A stretch of 64,000 nt of DNA from Himantopus leucocephalus (taxonomy: Eukaryota > Chordata > Aves > Charadriiformes > Recurvirostridae), in contig RSEF01000002.1 of NCBI GenBank assembly GCA_003993805.1, forward strand, positions 90,762,692 to 90,826,691, written 5' to 3'. Under the pieces are notes generated by a model, which was given only the letters and a program-made list of their open reading frames with translations, did no database searches and was not told the origin of the DNA. Both the position numbers and the translations under genes were made by a program. How positions within the stretch are numbered: position 1 is the first letter of the stretch; each line of letters opens with the position of its first letter. Below are positions 45,691-57,106 of this stretch, piece by piece.

Positions 45691-46769
45691 CAGATATACG
45701 ACTACACAGTGTGCTAGTTTTACTCTCCCTTTGTTATGTGCTACTGTTCCCTTTCAGAGGGAAGATACCCAACTTTGGAGTTTTAATCTAGCACACGATA
45801 GCTGGTTTTGTGTTCTTTACTGCACTAGCAAGGAGACGTGTATCCTCCATCTCCTCGAGGAGGCCAGTGAAGTGCTATTTCAGGAATTATTCTGCGTGTT
45901 CTGAACTTCTTTCCCAACAGTGCCTAGTCCCTCTGAAGTTAACCTTATGTACTGAGTGGTGGGAGGCTTCCAGTTTCAATGCACCTTCTGGTACAATGCA
46001 GTACTTCACCTTCAGTTTTCTACAAGATACTGTCTTGTCATATTTCACGTTTTATGATTTTAGGATTGTCTCAGAAATGCTTACAGTGTTGGGCCACATA
46101 GTAATGGTTATTACTGCGATTTTTCTAACCATTTTTGAAAATTAATTTAATGCTTATGACCAACTTTGGCCTGTCTGAATTTGGAGACAGATTATTATAG
46201 ATTGCCAAGAAGAAGAATGATATGCCTTTTAGGACTGTTTTTCCTAAATATAGGAAAGAAAAAAAGAACAAGGTGGAATGGGGCAAAAGCATACAGAAAA
46301 AACATGAAAGAATCAGGAGAGTTTGACCATACAGAATCATTAAGTATTAGAATTCCATACATAAATGCAATCAGTATATATTAAATGTGCTACACAAGGT
46401 ATAACTGACCACCCAACCAGGATAGTGGTAAAGACTGCGTAATGCTGAAAACTATTGCATATATAGTAAGTATAGAAAATTCAATAACAGAAGAACTCAC
46501 TTATCCCCAGTGGTAAGCATTTGGATACATTTCACAAGAAGAAGCGATGCAGAGACTAAATTTTTAGACACTATAATGGATTTGCATATTATGTTAGACT
46601 ATTTCTTGGAACAATAAGAATTTACAGAAGCAAAATTTAATCCCAAGCAACACAGAACCTGATAAATGTGTATCTGACAATGATCCACTCTGTCGCAGTA
46701 GTTAAAAAGCCAAAACATCCACTACATAGCATTTAGTTTCAAGAAAGGGAATTACATAAAAAGCTCTGA

Positions 46770-48200
46770 AAAAGGACTGAAAGAAGCAGTGGAAAGAGTA
46801 AAATGCTTTCAGGTATCAGGAAGAATATTTAGAGTCACCATGTTGGTGGCCCAGACTAAACCAAGATTGCCTATCAAGAAGAAATTACTAGAACAACGAG
46901 AAAGAAATGGCAAAGTAGAGGAGGTTAACACAATTAGTAGACTACTTCAAAGTTTGAAATTGTGTTCAGATACAGGAAATATGAAACTGGTGGTATAAAT
47001 GTAGAACTTCAATAAAACAAAATATATTGTATGCAATACAGAACGTATTATAGACATATATTAACACAACATATTTATAGTATGTACATACACGGAGATG
47101 TTATAAAACATATAAATACAAAACTGGCAAATTAAATGTAAACCCAGAACATGACAGACCAAAAAAAAGGATTTTTGAGGAGCACTTGGTAAAACAATTC
47201 AAATCTGTTAGGAGATTTTTCCAAAACATTAGAAATGAGAAAACTAGTAAAATGCCAAATAAAAAGTGAGATACTATAGGAGTAGTCAGGGGGCATAAGA
47301 CTACAGGGGAAAAAATCAAAGTAATCTTATTTTATTGCCACGAAACAGACAACCTTAGGCAGATTTCTGTCCTTCTTTACAGGATGCTAGTTTACGGAGC
47401 TATGGCCAAAACTGAACTATCAGCAAGAGAGCCTTTATAACAAATAAATAAAATTCTTAATAAACCATCAGAACAGAGTTCTATGATTTCTAGTGGAATT
47501 CCAGGAATTCTAAAGTAATTTAAATATGACATTGCTAACAGTTAAGTACTGTGTGCAGTATACCTCTTATACTGACCTTGCTGTCAGAGAAATAGAAGAT
47601 ATTTTTATAATGCCGGTTACATACTTTTTAAAAGGCATCCAGAAGCGCTTATGGATCACAAATTTCGATTCATCTGACATGCAAATTATGGGAAACCATA
47701 ACACATACATGGATGTATAAAAGGATGGCAAATGTATTATAATGAGGAATAAATCATGCCTCACGTATTTCTTAAAATTCTCCAAAAAACAGTGCATGGA
47801 AATATGGCGAAGAATGATCCAACTAGTGAAGTGGACTAAACTGCAGTTTTCCATACAACTTTAGAAAAAGTCCTTCACCAAAAGGTGGTAAAAAATTAAA
47901 TTAGTGTGGTACAGGAGAAAGATCTGCTTGTGTACAGAAAACTAGCTAAAAGGCGGGAAACAACACGGACAGACCAGAGTGGCAGCATTCCCCAGGCCCA
48001 GCTCTTTTTTTTCATCATAATGCAAGAGATCTGGAGAAGGGGTCAAAAAAGGAGTGACAGAGATTCATATAATGTGACAATCAACATTAAAACAAAAGCC
48101 AAACAGCTGATGGACTCAACATCATGTATATTATCACTTAGGAAAGACTCCTGAGGCACTGTTAGTAGGTAGGAGTTAAGGGAACGATTTTTCAGCATTT
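46770..48200 (+). mobile_element. Second ancient CR1-group LINE fragment
   Basis: The clearest part is 47420-48060. It has GGAATTCCAGGAATTCTAAA, ATAATGCCGGTTACATACTT then AAAGGCATCC, AAATCATGCCTCACGTATTT, AAAAAGTCCTTCACCAAAAG, and AGCTAAAAGGCGGGAAACAA, matching the central reverse-transcriptase region of the same old CR1 group. It is plus-oriented like the neighbour but covers an earlier part of the element, so it is a separate insertion. The part before 47400 is assigned tentatively. Confidence 0.65.
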
Positions 48201-49162
48201 GTCGTGCTATAGGAAGTAGGGATAACCAATGATAAGTAAACAAGTTTAAAGCAAACCAAACACACTGATTTTTAATATAATAGAAACTTAAACGGTGGGA
48301 TTGTTTTGACAGAATATTGTCTTTAAACCAGGACAAGCAGTTAAAAAATTATGAAAGTAGCGTCAAAGCCTATTAAATAGGATGGTCCAGATGCAACCTC
48401 TGTTTCAGGATGACTCTAAACTGCAGATTACTAAGAGCAAGAGTCAACACCATGAAAACTTCATTCCATTTTTGGCCTGTTTTTACATTTTTTCCCTAGC
48501 TATCTGCTATGGGCTACTGTAAGAAACAGAAAAACAAGACTAGAAATGGACCTCTGGCAGTTTTCTTATGTAAACCTGCCATGTGTTTTTTGGGATTACA
48601 TGTAGCCTCTCATTTGCTGTAAAAGTTTATTTTTTAACTTTATTTAATAGCATCTTTTCTGCAATTTTCACAGATTCACTGCAACTGTCTACCAGTTTAA
48701 TTTAAAAAAAAAACAAACCACCTCACAACAACCAGCCTCTACTTGGTACTATTTCCTTCTCACAACTTTGTACTTTTGGATTTTACTCAGGTTTTTATTA
48801 CAGAATGATAGCTCTAGACCATTGTTGCCTAAAAGGACACCAGCAACTTATATTAAATAGTTTTAATTCCCTCTAACTATTCCCCATTGTCCAACACATT
48901 TTCTGAGATCTTAGAAAATACCATTTCTTGCCTTATTGATTTTTTCTTTACTATAAAACAAAGCATTGATTTTCTTCCTTCTGTCTTGTGTTTCTAATGG
49001 TACTTAAATTAACATGGTTCATTTGTATGCCACCTTACCAGGACTAATGCATCCTTCTTGTCAGGCCAGAATCACCAATAATAGAATGTAGGACCCTCCA
49101 CTTAATCAGCAACCTGATAAATGGTGCGCCACTTGACAAGAGCAATGGTTGGATTCAGTATT
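48201..49162. other. Intergenic AT-rich DNA
   Basis: No gene or clear repeat recognised. Confidence 0.45.
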
Positions 49163-49300
49163 CCTCTGTGCCCTTGGGCAAGTCTCTTAATCTAGCCTAC
49201 CCTTCAATTCTACGTGTACAGAATAGGGAAACTCTTTATCTATCCTATACACGTTTGAGGATGATAAAGACCCAGTAGTGAATGTTACATGTGCTCAAAT
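49163..49300 (+). mobile_element. Ancient MIR-like (CORE-SINE) fragment
   Basis: CTGTGCCCTTGGGCAAGTCT followed by CTTAATCTAGCC matches the MIR core. A GTACAGAATAGGGAAAC segment and a GTTTGAGGATGATAAAG segment follow in the MIR order. The 5' tRNA-like head is not preserved. MIR elements predate the bird-mammal split, so this is a very old relic. Confidence 0.62.
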
Positions 49301-52300
49301 AACTCTTGCAGAGGCACAACACACGATCCCATTATTTGGATTCCAAAAGATGAACATATCACAGTTTCACTGGCACAACCTCTCTTGTCACTGCACTAAT
49401 CAATACATTCTTGAAGATGTAATATTCATCCTCTCTCACTGAAAAGTCTTCTACTTTGCAGGTGCTATTCAGCATCACTGAATAAAATTTGTTTTTACAG
49501 AATAGGCAGGAAGCTTAAACTCTCTTGAAAAGAATTTGCTACCACTTATTTTGCTTCCTATGAGTTTCTTTCAGCTTCCTTGCTCTGTAATAGCTGTTAA
49601 ACAGACCAATATTACCATTATGCCTTGCAGAAATATTAGATATACTCATGTTGTGCCTGTTTGCCTAACATTTCTATGACTCCCCAATACAAAGTAATGC
49701 TTACCCCTTGGAGCATCTTGAGGTTTTTGAAGGATTTGTTGTTTTGTTGTGGGTTTTTTTTTTTTTACTTTAATTTCAGTTTTGGCTTGTATTTTTTTTT
49801 TCTTCCTTAGTGTTAGGTGAGGTAGATGCATGCAGATGCAGAGCAGGCAAAAAGCACACAAATGTGAAGGGGTTTTGAAACAGTTTTGACGCATTGCTCG
49901 GGGATTTGGCAATATCTCAGGACAGGGTTCAACAAACTAACAACTCAGAACTGAGTGCTGGAAGAAGCGTTCCCAATAATCAAAGTGGTGTTTCTGTCAA
50001 CATGAGCCCTGGCAAAAGAAAACATCTGCAGAGCTGGATTTGCCTCCAGCCAGTGCTTAGATCCTGAAAGAAGACCTAGTGCTATAGGAGTTGTTCATTC
50101 AGTACAACTCAAAACCACACGGTAAGTGCGCGAAGAAATAGAATCCATTGACCATGGCATTAGAGATCGCTTCTTTAAAAAGACTTGTTTCCTCACTGGA
50201 GTAAGACAGGCGTAGAACTACACAGTGTAGTAATAACAGCACTTGGAAATACATCAGCAAACAGGACCTCTATCAAGCACCACTGGCCTGAAACGGTTCC
50301 TGAGCAAAATACCAGGACCAGATTTTACAGATCACATTCTAATGAGTAACTTACTTGAAATTGTTTGTTCTTAAAGTTAAAATGTTTCTAGATTGTTGTA
50401 TTTTCCTTATGCTTATGTTGTACAATACTTCTATGGAGTATTTAGAAGTGAGAAAAGAATGCTATTCCAATGTACGAGATACTCTGTATCAATTCGGGAA
50501 GGAAAATGTTTAAGTGAGATTGAATCCAGTGAAGAAAACCAAAATTAGAAGAAATCCATGTTAGAAGTAGACTAATCCATTCATGCAAAGTTGCAATACA
50601 AAGCATGTTGTACATCCAGGTAGGAGCTCATTTGTACTCTTCAAAGACAATTTTGCCTGTAAAATTGAGCATCAGAAGAAATCAGCACCACACAATAGAA
50701 AAATACAGTGTAAGTGAATCATTCATACTTGTCAGAATTTGCTGATTCTGTGGAATGTCTCCTGAGCCTGAAATGTGTTCTTAAAAGACTGAAAAGAAGT
50801 CTTAAATACTGCACTCAAATTGACAGTCAGCACATTATCTTTTTTTTTTCTTGAGCAATAAAAAAAAAAACTTTAGAGCTCACTAGTTACAAGTACTTAT
50901 TAAATGGCTAATGAAAAAAGGCAGATCTAAAAGTGAAAGAATCTACAAATATACAGGCTACAGCTTAAAAAAATGTTACCTCTCTTTCCTGGGCACTACA
51001 GCATTGACCATCTAAGTCACATGAGGCCCCTTAGCAGCTATGACAATTGCACAGAAAGACAATTAACGTGCAGGCAAGTGTTCCAGAGAGACGTGCGATC
51101 TTCAGGGGTACCTGCCGTGTGCAAGGGAGCGGGCAGTGTGTCATTAAATTCTTCTCAGGATGAGAACCATTCAATTGGAAAACTATTTATTTATTGAATT
51201 GCGTAAGGCTGATATTGAACGGTGAAACTTTTACAGACCTCTTAATTTTTCAAGACTAGATTCAAACCCAGGAAAAAACCCTATTGATAAACTGTTATGA
51301 AACAGGTTGGTGATTACTCTTATGGGAATTAAAATACCATAGTGTATAAACCACCATTCACATAAGCCATCGCTGACACTAACTGGCATCCTTAATTATA
51401 GTGCTAGTAAAGACAGTGGGGACTCAACTGGCACCAAAAGCTGAACAACCTTCTCATTTTGTGTGTCAGCTTCACCCAGCCAGAAGTACAGGGGTGAGCA
51501 GTGTAGCGGCTTGTTGATCTGTTATGCAGATTAAAAGGATTTTTCCATATTAGTCTGAAATGTTGCACCAAGACTAAATCCCTATCAATATTTAATTAAA
51601 GGCAAGCCATATATGACAGCTTTGTTAATGGGCCATGAAGCACCTCTTACAAGTGGCTCCGGCTGCTCTGCATAAGCTTTAGGTTTTCAAATGTTTGTAG
51701 CTACATAGAAAGCAGCTGTGTTGATGGAAATTTCTCAGCTAAAAAACAGTGAAACTGTTTGAAAATATACTACCTTGTGGTCTGCAACGAATGACGAAAT
51801 AATATAGGATGCTACAGAATCTTTAACTGTTTGCAGCAGCAAATAGACCACATCTCAGGATAGTAGTGTATAACCTCGATAGATAGTTGTGGGGTGTGTG
51901 TAATATTAAAATGACAGAGGAAAAAATGCAGATGAGTAAAGAAAGTGATGTTCCACATGTCAGCAAGCTTACCTAAGGAAGTCTCAGTCCTGGGAGTCCT
52001 CTGATCTCTCCCAAGCAAAAAGAGTTTTCCCCCTTCATGCTATAGGTAAACAGCACACAATCACAACTTCAGTCTGGTTAAAGTTGAAAACAGTCAATTT
52101 GTTTAAAATGAATGAAGTCCACTCGGAACGAACTTCACAAGGGAAAGTGAGAGAATGATACAGCACACAGAAAAGATCAGATTAAAGTGGTAGGGCTTTG
52201 TGATAAAAGTGAGGAAGCTAGCAGCTGGGAAGCCAGTCTGTGAAGAAGGCAAGGATCAACACTTTTTCATCTGAAGAAAAAAAAAAGAAGTTACGTAACA

Positions 52301-54496
52301 CACTGCAGCAGGTTTGATTTTCTCCTCCTCCTGGCCAGAAAATCCCTATGGGGAAAAAAAATATCATAGCGAGCTTCATCCTGCTGTCCACAGGTAGGCA
52401 GAACAACAGGGCTGTGAAATTGAGATCAGGTCATTAAAATAGGGCATAAATACTTGCACGTTTCAGTCTGCCCTGTAACTGAGCTCTGGGAATGTTTGAA
52501 CTCCAGTCATCTCCCTGGGGTTGTCCCATGTAATACAGACTCGCCCTAAAACTCTGTATAGTCTTTTATACCCATCTGTTAGGTCCTACACTTATCATTT
52601 CCATGTTTAAACTTGCATGAAGTACTCAAAAGGCAATTTCATGGCTGCTTTCTGCTGTGCATGGTCAGAGGAGTTCCCCTGTTGCTATTGCCAGGGACTT
52701 TTGAATATCTTCATACCTTTTCTTCACTTTGATTTTGTGTAAAGGGGCCAGAGCAAAGCTGCAGATTAGCATGGGAGCTCTAACAGAACGGCGTCTCCTT
52801 GAATTAGGTAGAGTGCATGTATTTGCATTAATGTTCAGTATAAAAGGAGCACATCTTGCTATGTGAATGTGTTTGTGAAATCAAATAACTTCCATCTGAC
52901 TGACAAACTCTATCCCAAAGAAAGTGCTCTGAATAATCTGTTACATAAAAGGAAACAAAAGTGCAGCATATAAAAAGCAATGTATTTAAAGCTTGTTCAT
53001 TTAAGAGACATTGGAACGAGAGCAGAAATCTAATACTTTAGTTTCACATCCAGTCAAAGGCATTTGTGCTTTAATAGCAGTAAACAATTTCAGGGGTACT
53101 TTTGAAATGTTGGTCTTAGTTTGTAGTCCTCAGAACTACAGCTGTCTTTTACTGCCTAACTTGTGCTGGGAACTTGACTTCATTCATTTACATTCCTATT
53201 TCAAGTGTCCACCCTTTAAGGTCACTGGGTAGAGACTGTGAAGATGCCATGCATAGAACAACAAGTTATAGCCGTTCATTTAACCGGCAAGGCTCGCAGC
53301 AGACTAGCAAAGTACTGTTTTCCTCCAATACTGGGACCACAAATCTGCATAATAGTGGGATTTATCAGTTATTGAGCTTTAGTTAATGACAATGGATTTT
53401 ACAATAGACCGCTTCCCATTTCCGATAGCCTTAGAAATTCTCGGGGAAACACTTATTTTTCTTGACATTTGTGATATGAGTCCGCAGTCAGGGAGTTCAG
53501 AAGAAAAGCTGAAATGAAATAATTACTTCATTTAACCTAAATAGACAAGAATTTTATTCTCTCTTATTATTTGCAAACTTTCAATCTCAGTACGGCATGC
53601 AACAGCAGGACTAGTGATATTTAGTGGATGGCCTGACCTATACCTGTCGCAGCAAATGGCAGAGCCCCCTTCACTTTTGCAGTGTACAGAGACACTAAAT
53701 AATACTCTTCTCTTTACTTGCTAAAATTTCCAGCTACCAAGGTGAAAATCCCTGGAGTTTCAATTGTTTATCTATATTTGTTGCATTCTCAAGTCTGAAA
53801 ATGTCCCAGTTTCAGCCACTATTGGGCGAGAGGTGGAAGAGAAAGTATTTCCTTATGTTAAAAAAATAAATTGTGGCCTTTTTTTGAGCAGCATTACTGA
53901 CAAATGGTGGCTTGAAGTCTGACTCTCATAAAGGCGAACATTTGTTTTTCTGCTGAAGACCATTTTTTTGACTTGAGAATTAAGAGATTGTGAGAACTGC
54001 TCGCTAACGATGCACAACAGATCAATACAGCCCCTTCTGCAGCACATTTGGAAAGCATACGGCTAGGACTTCCAAAAAGATGATGACAGTGTTTAGTACC
54101 CAAATCCGAGTGCTGTCTTCCCGAATGAAATATCCCACTCCTTCAGCTTTCTTTGAAGGTATTCTTCCTCTGCTAGACGCATACATGTGAGTGACTTGCC
54201 TCTGTTTTGTGCTGCTCCTCTCCTCATTACAGCTGACACAGCCCAAGACGAAGAGCTGGATTTTTCGAAGCCGTATGTTCATTTCCTGAAAACTCGGTGA
54301 AATGGGAGGACTTGGGGATTGTGTGTGTGAACCAAAACAATGTTGTTCTCCTCCCCGTGCCCAAACAAAGCCCCAAACAGCCCAGCACTTCAGGCCATAC
54401 GCAGCATATGAGTTGGCACCAGAGTCTTACTTGGCAAGGTTTCTGTGGATGCTACTTAAAATAAAACTGAAAAAAAGCGCACAGCCTCAGCAGGCA
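49301..54496. other. Intergenic DNA, no gene recognised
   Basis: AT-rich unique sequence with poly-T and poly-A runs (49755-49767 and near 50840-50875). No exon or intact mobile element was recognised. Confidence 0.45.
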
Positions 54497-54610
54497 AAGT
54501 CTTACACACAGCCTGGCTGAACAATCTGCTGAAGAGGAATATATACCCTGAAGAAATTCTTATACATGTATTCACTTTCAGCATCTTCCAGTTCATCTTC
54601 CTCTCTGAAA
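54497..54610 (-). other. Exon-like block with splice-type borders
   Basis: On the minus strand a TTTCTATTTCAG acceptor precedes an open stretch with EEDELEDAESEYMYKNFF, ending near a GTAAGA donor. Its frame does not join directly to the block at 54733-55159. I do not recognise the protein. Chance is quite possible. Confidence 0.15.
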
Positions 54611-54732
54611 TAGAAATTAACCCTGCGTAATCTTGTTCTCTTCAGAAAAGTTAATTTGGGTTTACTTTTATATACCCTCCCCCCCAAATTTGCCACAAAA
54701 ATGCTGCAGAAAGAGGGTAAAGGAGGCCTTAC

Positions 54733-55159
54733 TTTGTGGGAAACATCGTTCTCCTGGTGTCTAGCCAAAGCTTTATTAAACTGAAGCATTGACAACTTAT
54801 TTTCCTTGTCAGCGGTGCTCTGGAGTCACTGAGGGAGAAGCTGCTTTTCGCTCTTTTTGTTCTGCTGGGAAGAGCGCAGAGAGGAAGTCGTACTTCCCTC
54901 GTCGGGACTGCTTCATGGTGTAGTTCACACAGGTTTTGCTACAGAGCACATCTCCCTCTTCCTGCGCTTGCAGGGCAGCAAATCTCTCCTCTGCGGCCAG
55001 GTTGTCAAATTTGCTCTTGCAGGAATCCCAGTTTGACATCGTATTTTTATTCCATCTGTGGAAGGCTACCAAACCATGCAGGCTCACCGGTGTCTCTGCA
55101 GCAGCCCCCGAGGAGCTGAAGGGTGCCAAGAATTTCCTCGCCTGTCTTGGGGACAGGGG
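54733..55159 (-). pseudogene. Exon-like coding block with one frameshift, unidentified
   Basis: On the minus strand a strong acceptor (CTCTGCTCCTCTAG) opens a reading frame of 116 codons that includes NLAAEERFAALQAQEEGD and RRGKYDFLSALFPAEQKERK. It ends at a TGA near 54810. The frame shifted by one base continues from there (ADKENKLSMLQFNKALARHQ) to a GTAAGG donor at 54731-54732. The block is 427 bases, and one extra base would explain the break in an otherwise phase-0 to phase-0 exon. The local GC is higher than the flanks, with coding-like third positions. I do not recognise the family. It could be a decayed gene, a sequencing error in a real exon, or chance. An internal GTGAGC donor near 55087 is an alternative end. 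Confidence 0.25.
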
Positions 55160-57078
55160 CTAGAGGAGCAGAGAAAAGCACTGCTTAGCTCCTGAGCCCC
55201 AGCACAGCAAAGAGCATGCATAATGAAATCAGAAGACATCATTTTCTGCACACAGGAAAATCCCTGTATTCAGGTTTTGTAAACAAATTTACCTTTTCCT
55301 TATCATAAATGTAAACTTGATCAAATCCATATGGTTTTTAGTCTAGAGAGAGGCCCTGCCCTCTAGGAGATTTGCCCAGGGTAAATTAGCTAAATGATGA
55401 TTTGTATTCTCTAATGATGACATGCTTTGGCCCCCACGTCCTCTTAACTGGAATATTGTCTCAGGTTTGGAAGAACAAGTGCTATATTTTGCTCTTGTTT
55501 GTGCTTTCAAATTTAATGTGCTCATGCTATTTGAACTGAAAACACTGTGTCATTCCTGAATTTCCATATTAAAAGTCTGCACATACCATAGAGTTATATA
55601 CATACATAACTATTATACATACGTGCATTAGATACATATATATCCCATTTTTAAGATTAATCATTAAAGATCCTTTTATTTCTTCAGCCGTACAGAATGT
55701 TCTTTCTCCAATGAGTGCATCTGTGTAAAAAAAAAAAAAAATAAATAATACAAATGAATAAATACGTTCCAATTCCAAACCAACACAAGACTGTGAACAT
55801 TATTTTATTCAATACTAGCCATACTGTAGCACTATTTATGTATGTGGACCGGCATCTGTGTAATCTGTTTTAGAAAACATTGACTGTGATCGTACCTATA
55901 CCCCAACAATTACTACCAGAACAGTTAGACAGGTGACATATTAGGTGAAGGAAGTAAGCACGCTACAGTTACATTTGTCCCCTGGTACAGTGTACTGAGG
56001 CAAATCTCTTTCAGGACTTCCCAGCTGTGATTTCGCCAAAATCCAAAAGTTTTTCGGAATTTCCTGGAGGCAACGGAGCTCTTCTGGTTCTTCAGCATGT
56101 GCTCTCAGGCTTTACTGGAAATGACAAATAAAACATTTCTGTCTTGGCAGCCGCGAGCTCAGACTACACACGTATTTCTCCACTCTGTTCAGCAGTGTTC
56201 GACGCATGAGACGTCATGTCTTGTACCTCGAGCACAACGTTCATTTAGCTGTCCCTGCCTTACATCTCCCCTTCCCTGCCACGGGTTCTCACAGCTACTC
56301 TTGTGTGATAAAGCAATAAAGAAGTTACAGCTTTGCATCCAAGGGAGGAAGTTTCTCCTGGTGGAACTTCCTACCCGGGAAGCACAGCTAGATGATATTT
56401 TTAGCAATGGCTTCGAACCAGCCATCCCACTGTAGCATGCCGCACTGCAAAGATGTGTAACGTGGGGCTGAGGGCTTAGGAAGGCCAAAGCTGAGACTTA
56501 AAAATGCTGATCATTTAGCCAGTCCTACCTGATGACATCAGAGCAGCGCTTGCTGGATCAAGGGTTGCAAGCATTCAAAAGACAGAGAGGAAGCGGACAT
56601 TTATCCAGGTTTTGGTACATAACTGTCTCTGGGACCCTCTGGGGTGCGGAACACAGAGCTGTCCATTATATTTTCCTTATTTCTTCCTTTTGTGACTGCA
56701 ATCTTATGAACAAATGGTTGATTCTGAGTAGCAGAATTGGGTTGGGGTTTTTTTGGTGNATCGTGTGTAATAGAAAAAGATATTGGTATTAATTGAGGCC
56801 ACCGATCTGCTAGCTCACCTGTAGGAAACTGGTGAAACTTCATCGTATGTTATATGTCATTACCTGTGGCAGTAGTCAGTAGTCATTAGATAGTCTCATG
56901 ATTATTGACAAAAGGAATACAAAGAGGAGACAAATATAGGATAATTCAAACACAATAAACTATTAATTTTCAAGGGCTATGGTATTCTCAAGACCTTTAA
57001 GTGAAGGAGAAAAATTAGGTCTAATTGGTAACTCCAATTGCTTTATTTATATCAGACATTAGTTTAGAGTCTGAGGAG

Positions 57079-57106
57079 CCAAAGAGGAACACCCAAAGAG
57101 GAACAC
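57079..57106. repeat. 14-base tandem duplication
   Basis: CCAAAGAGGAACAC occurs twice head to tail with no N between the copies. Confidence 0.85.

Noticed and set aside
54022..54282. A possible further exon after TTTTCAG with frame EMNIRLRKIQLFVLGC
   Set aside because: The acceptor is plausible and the phase would fit, but there is no convincing donor and no recognisable domain.
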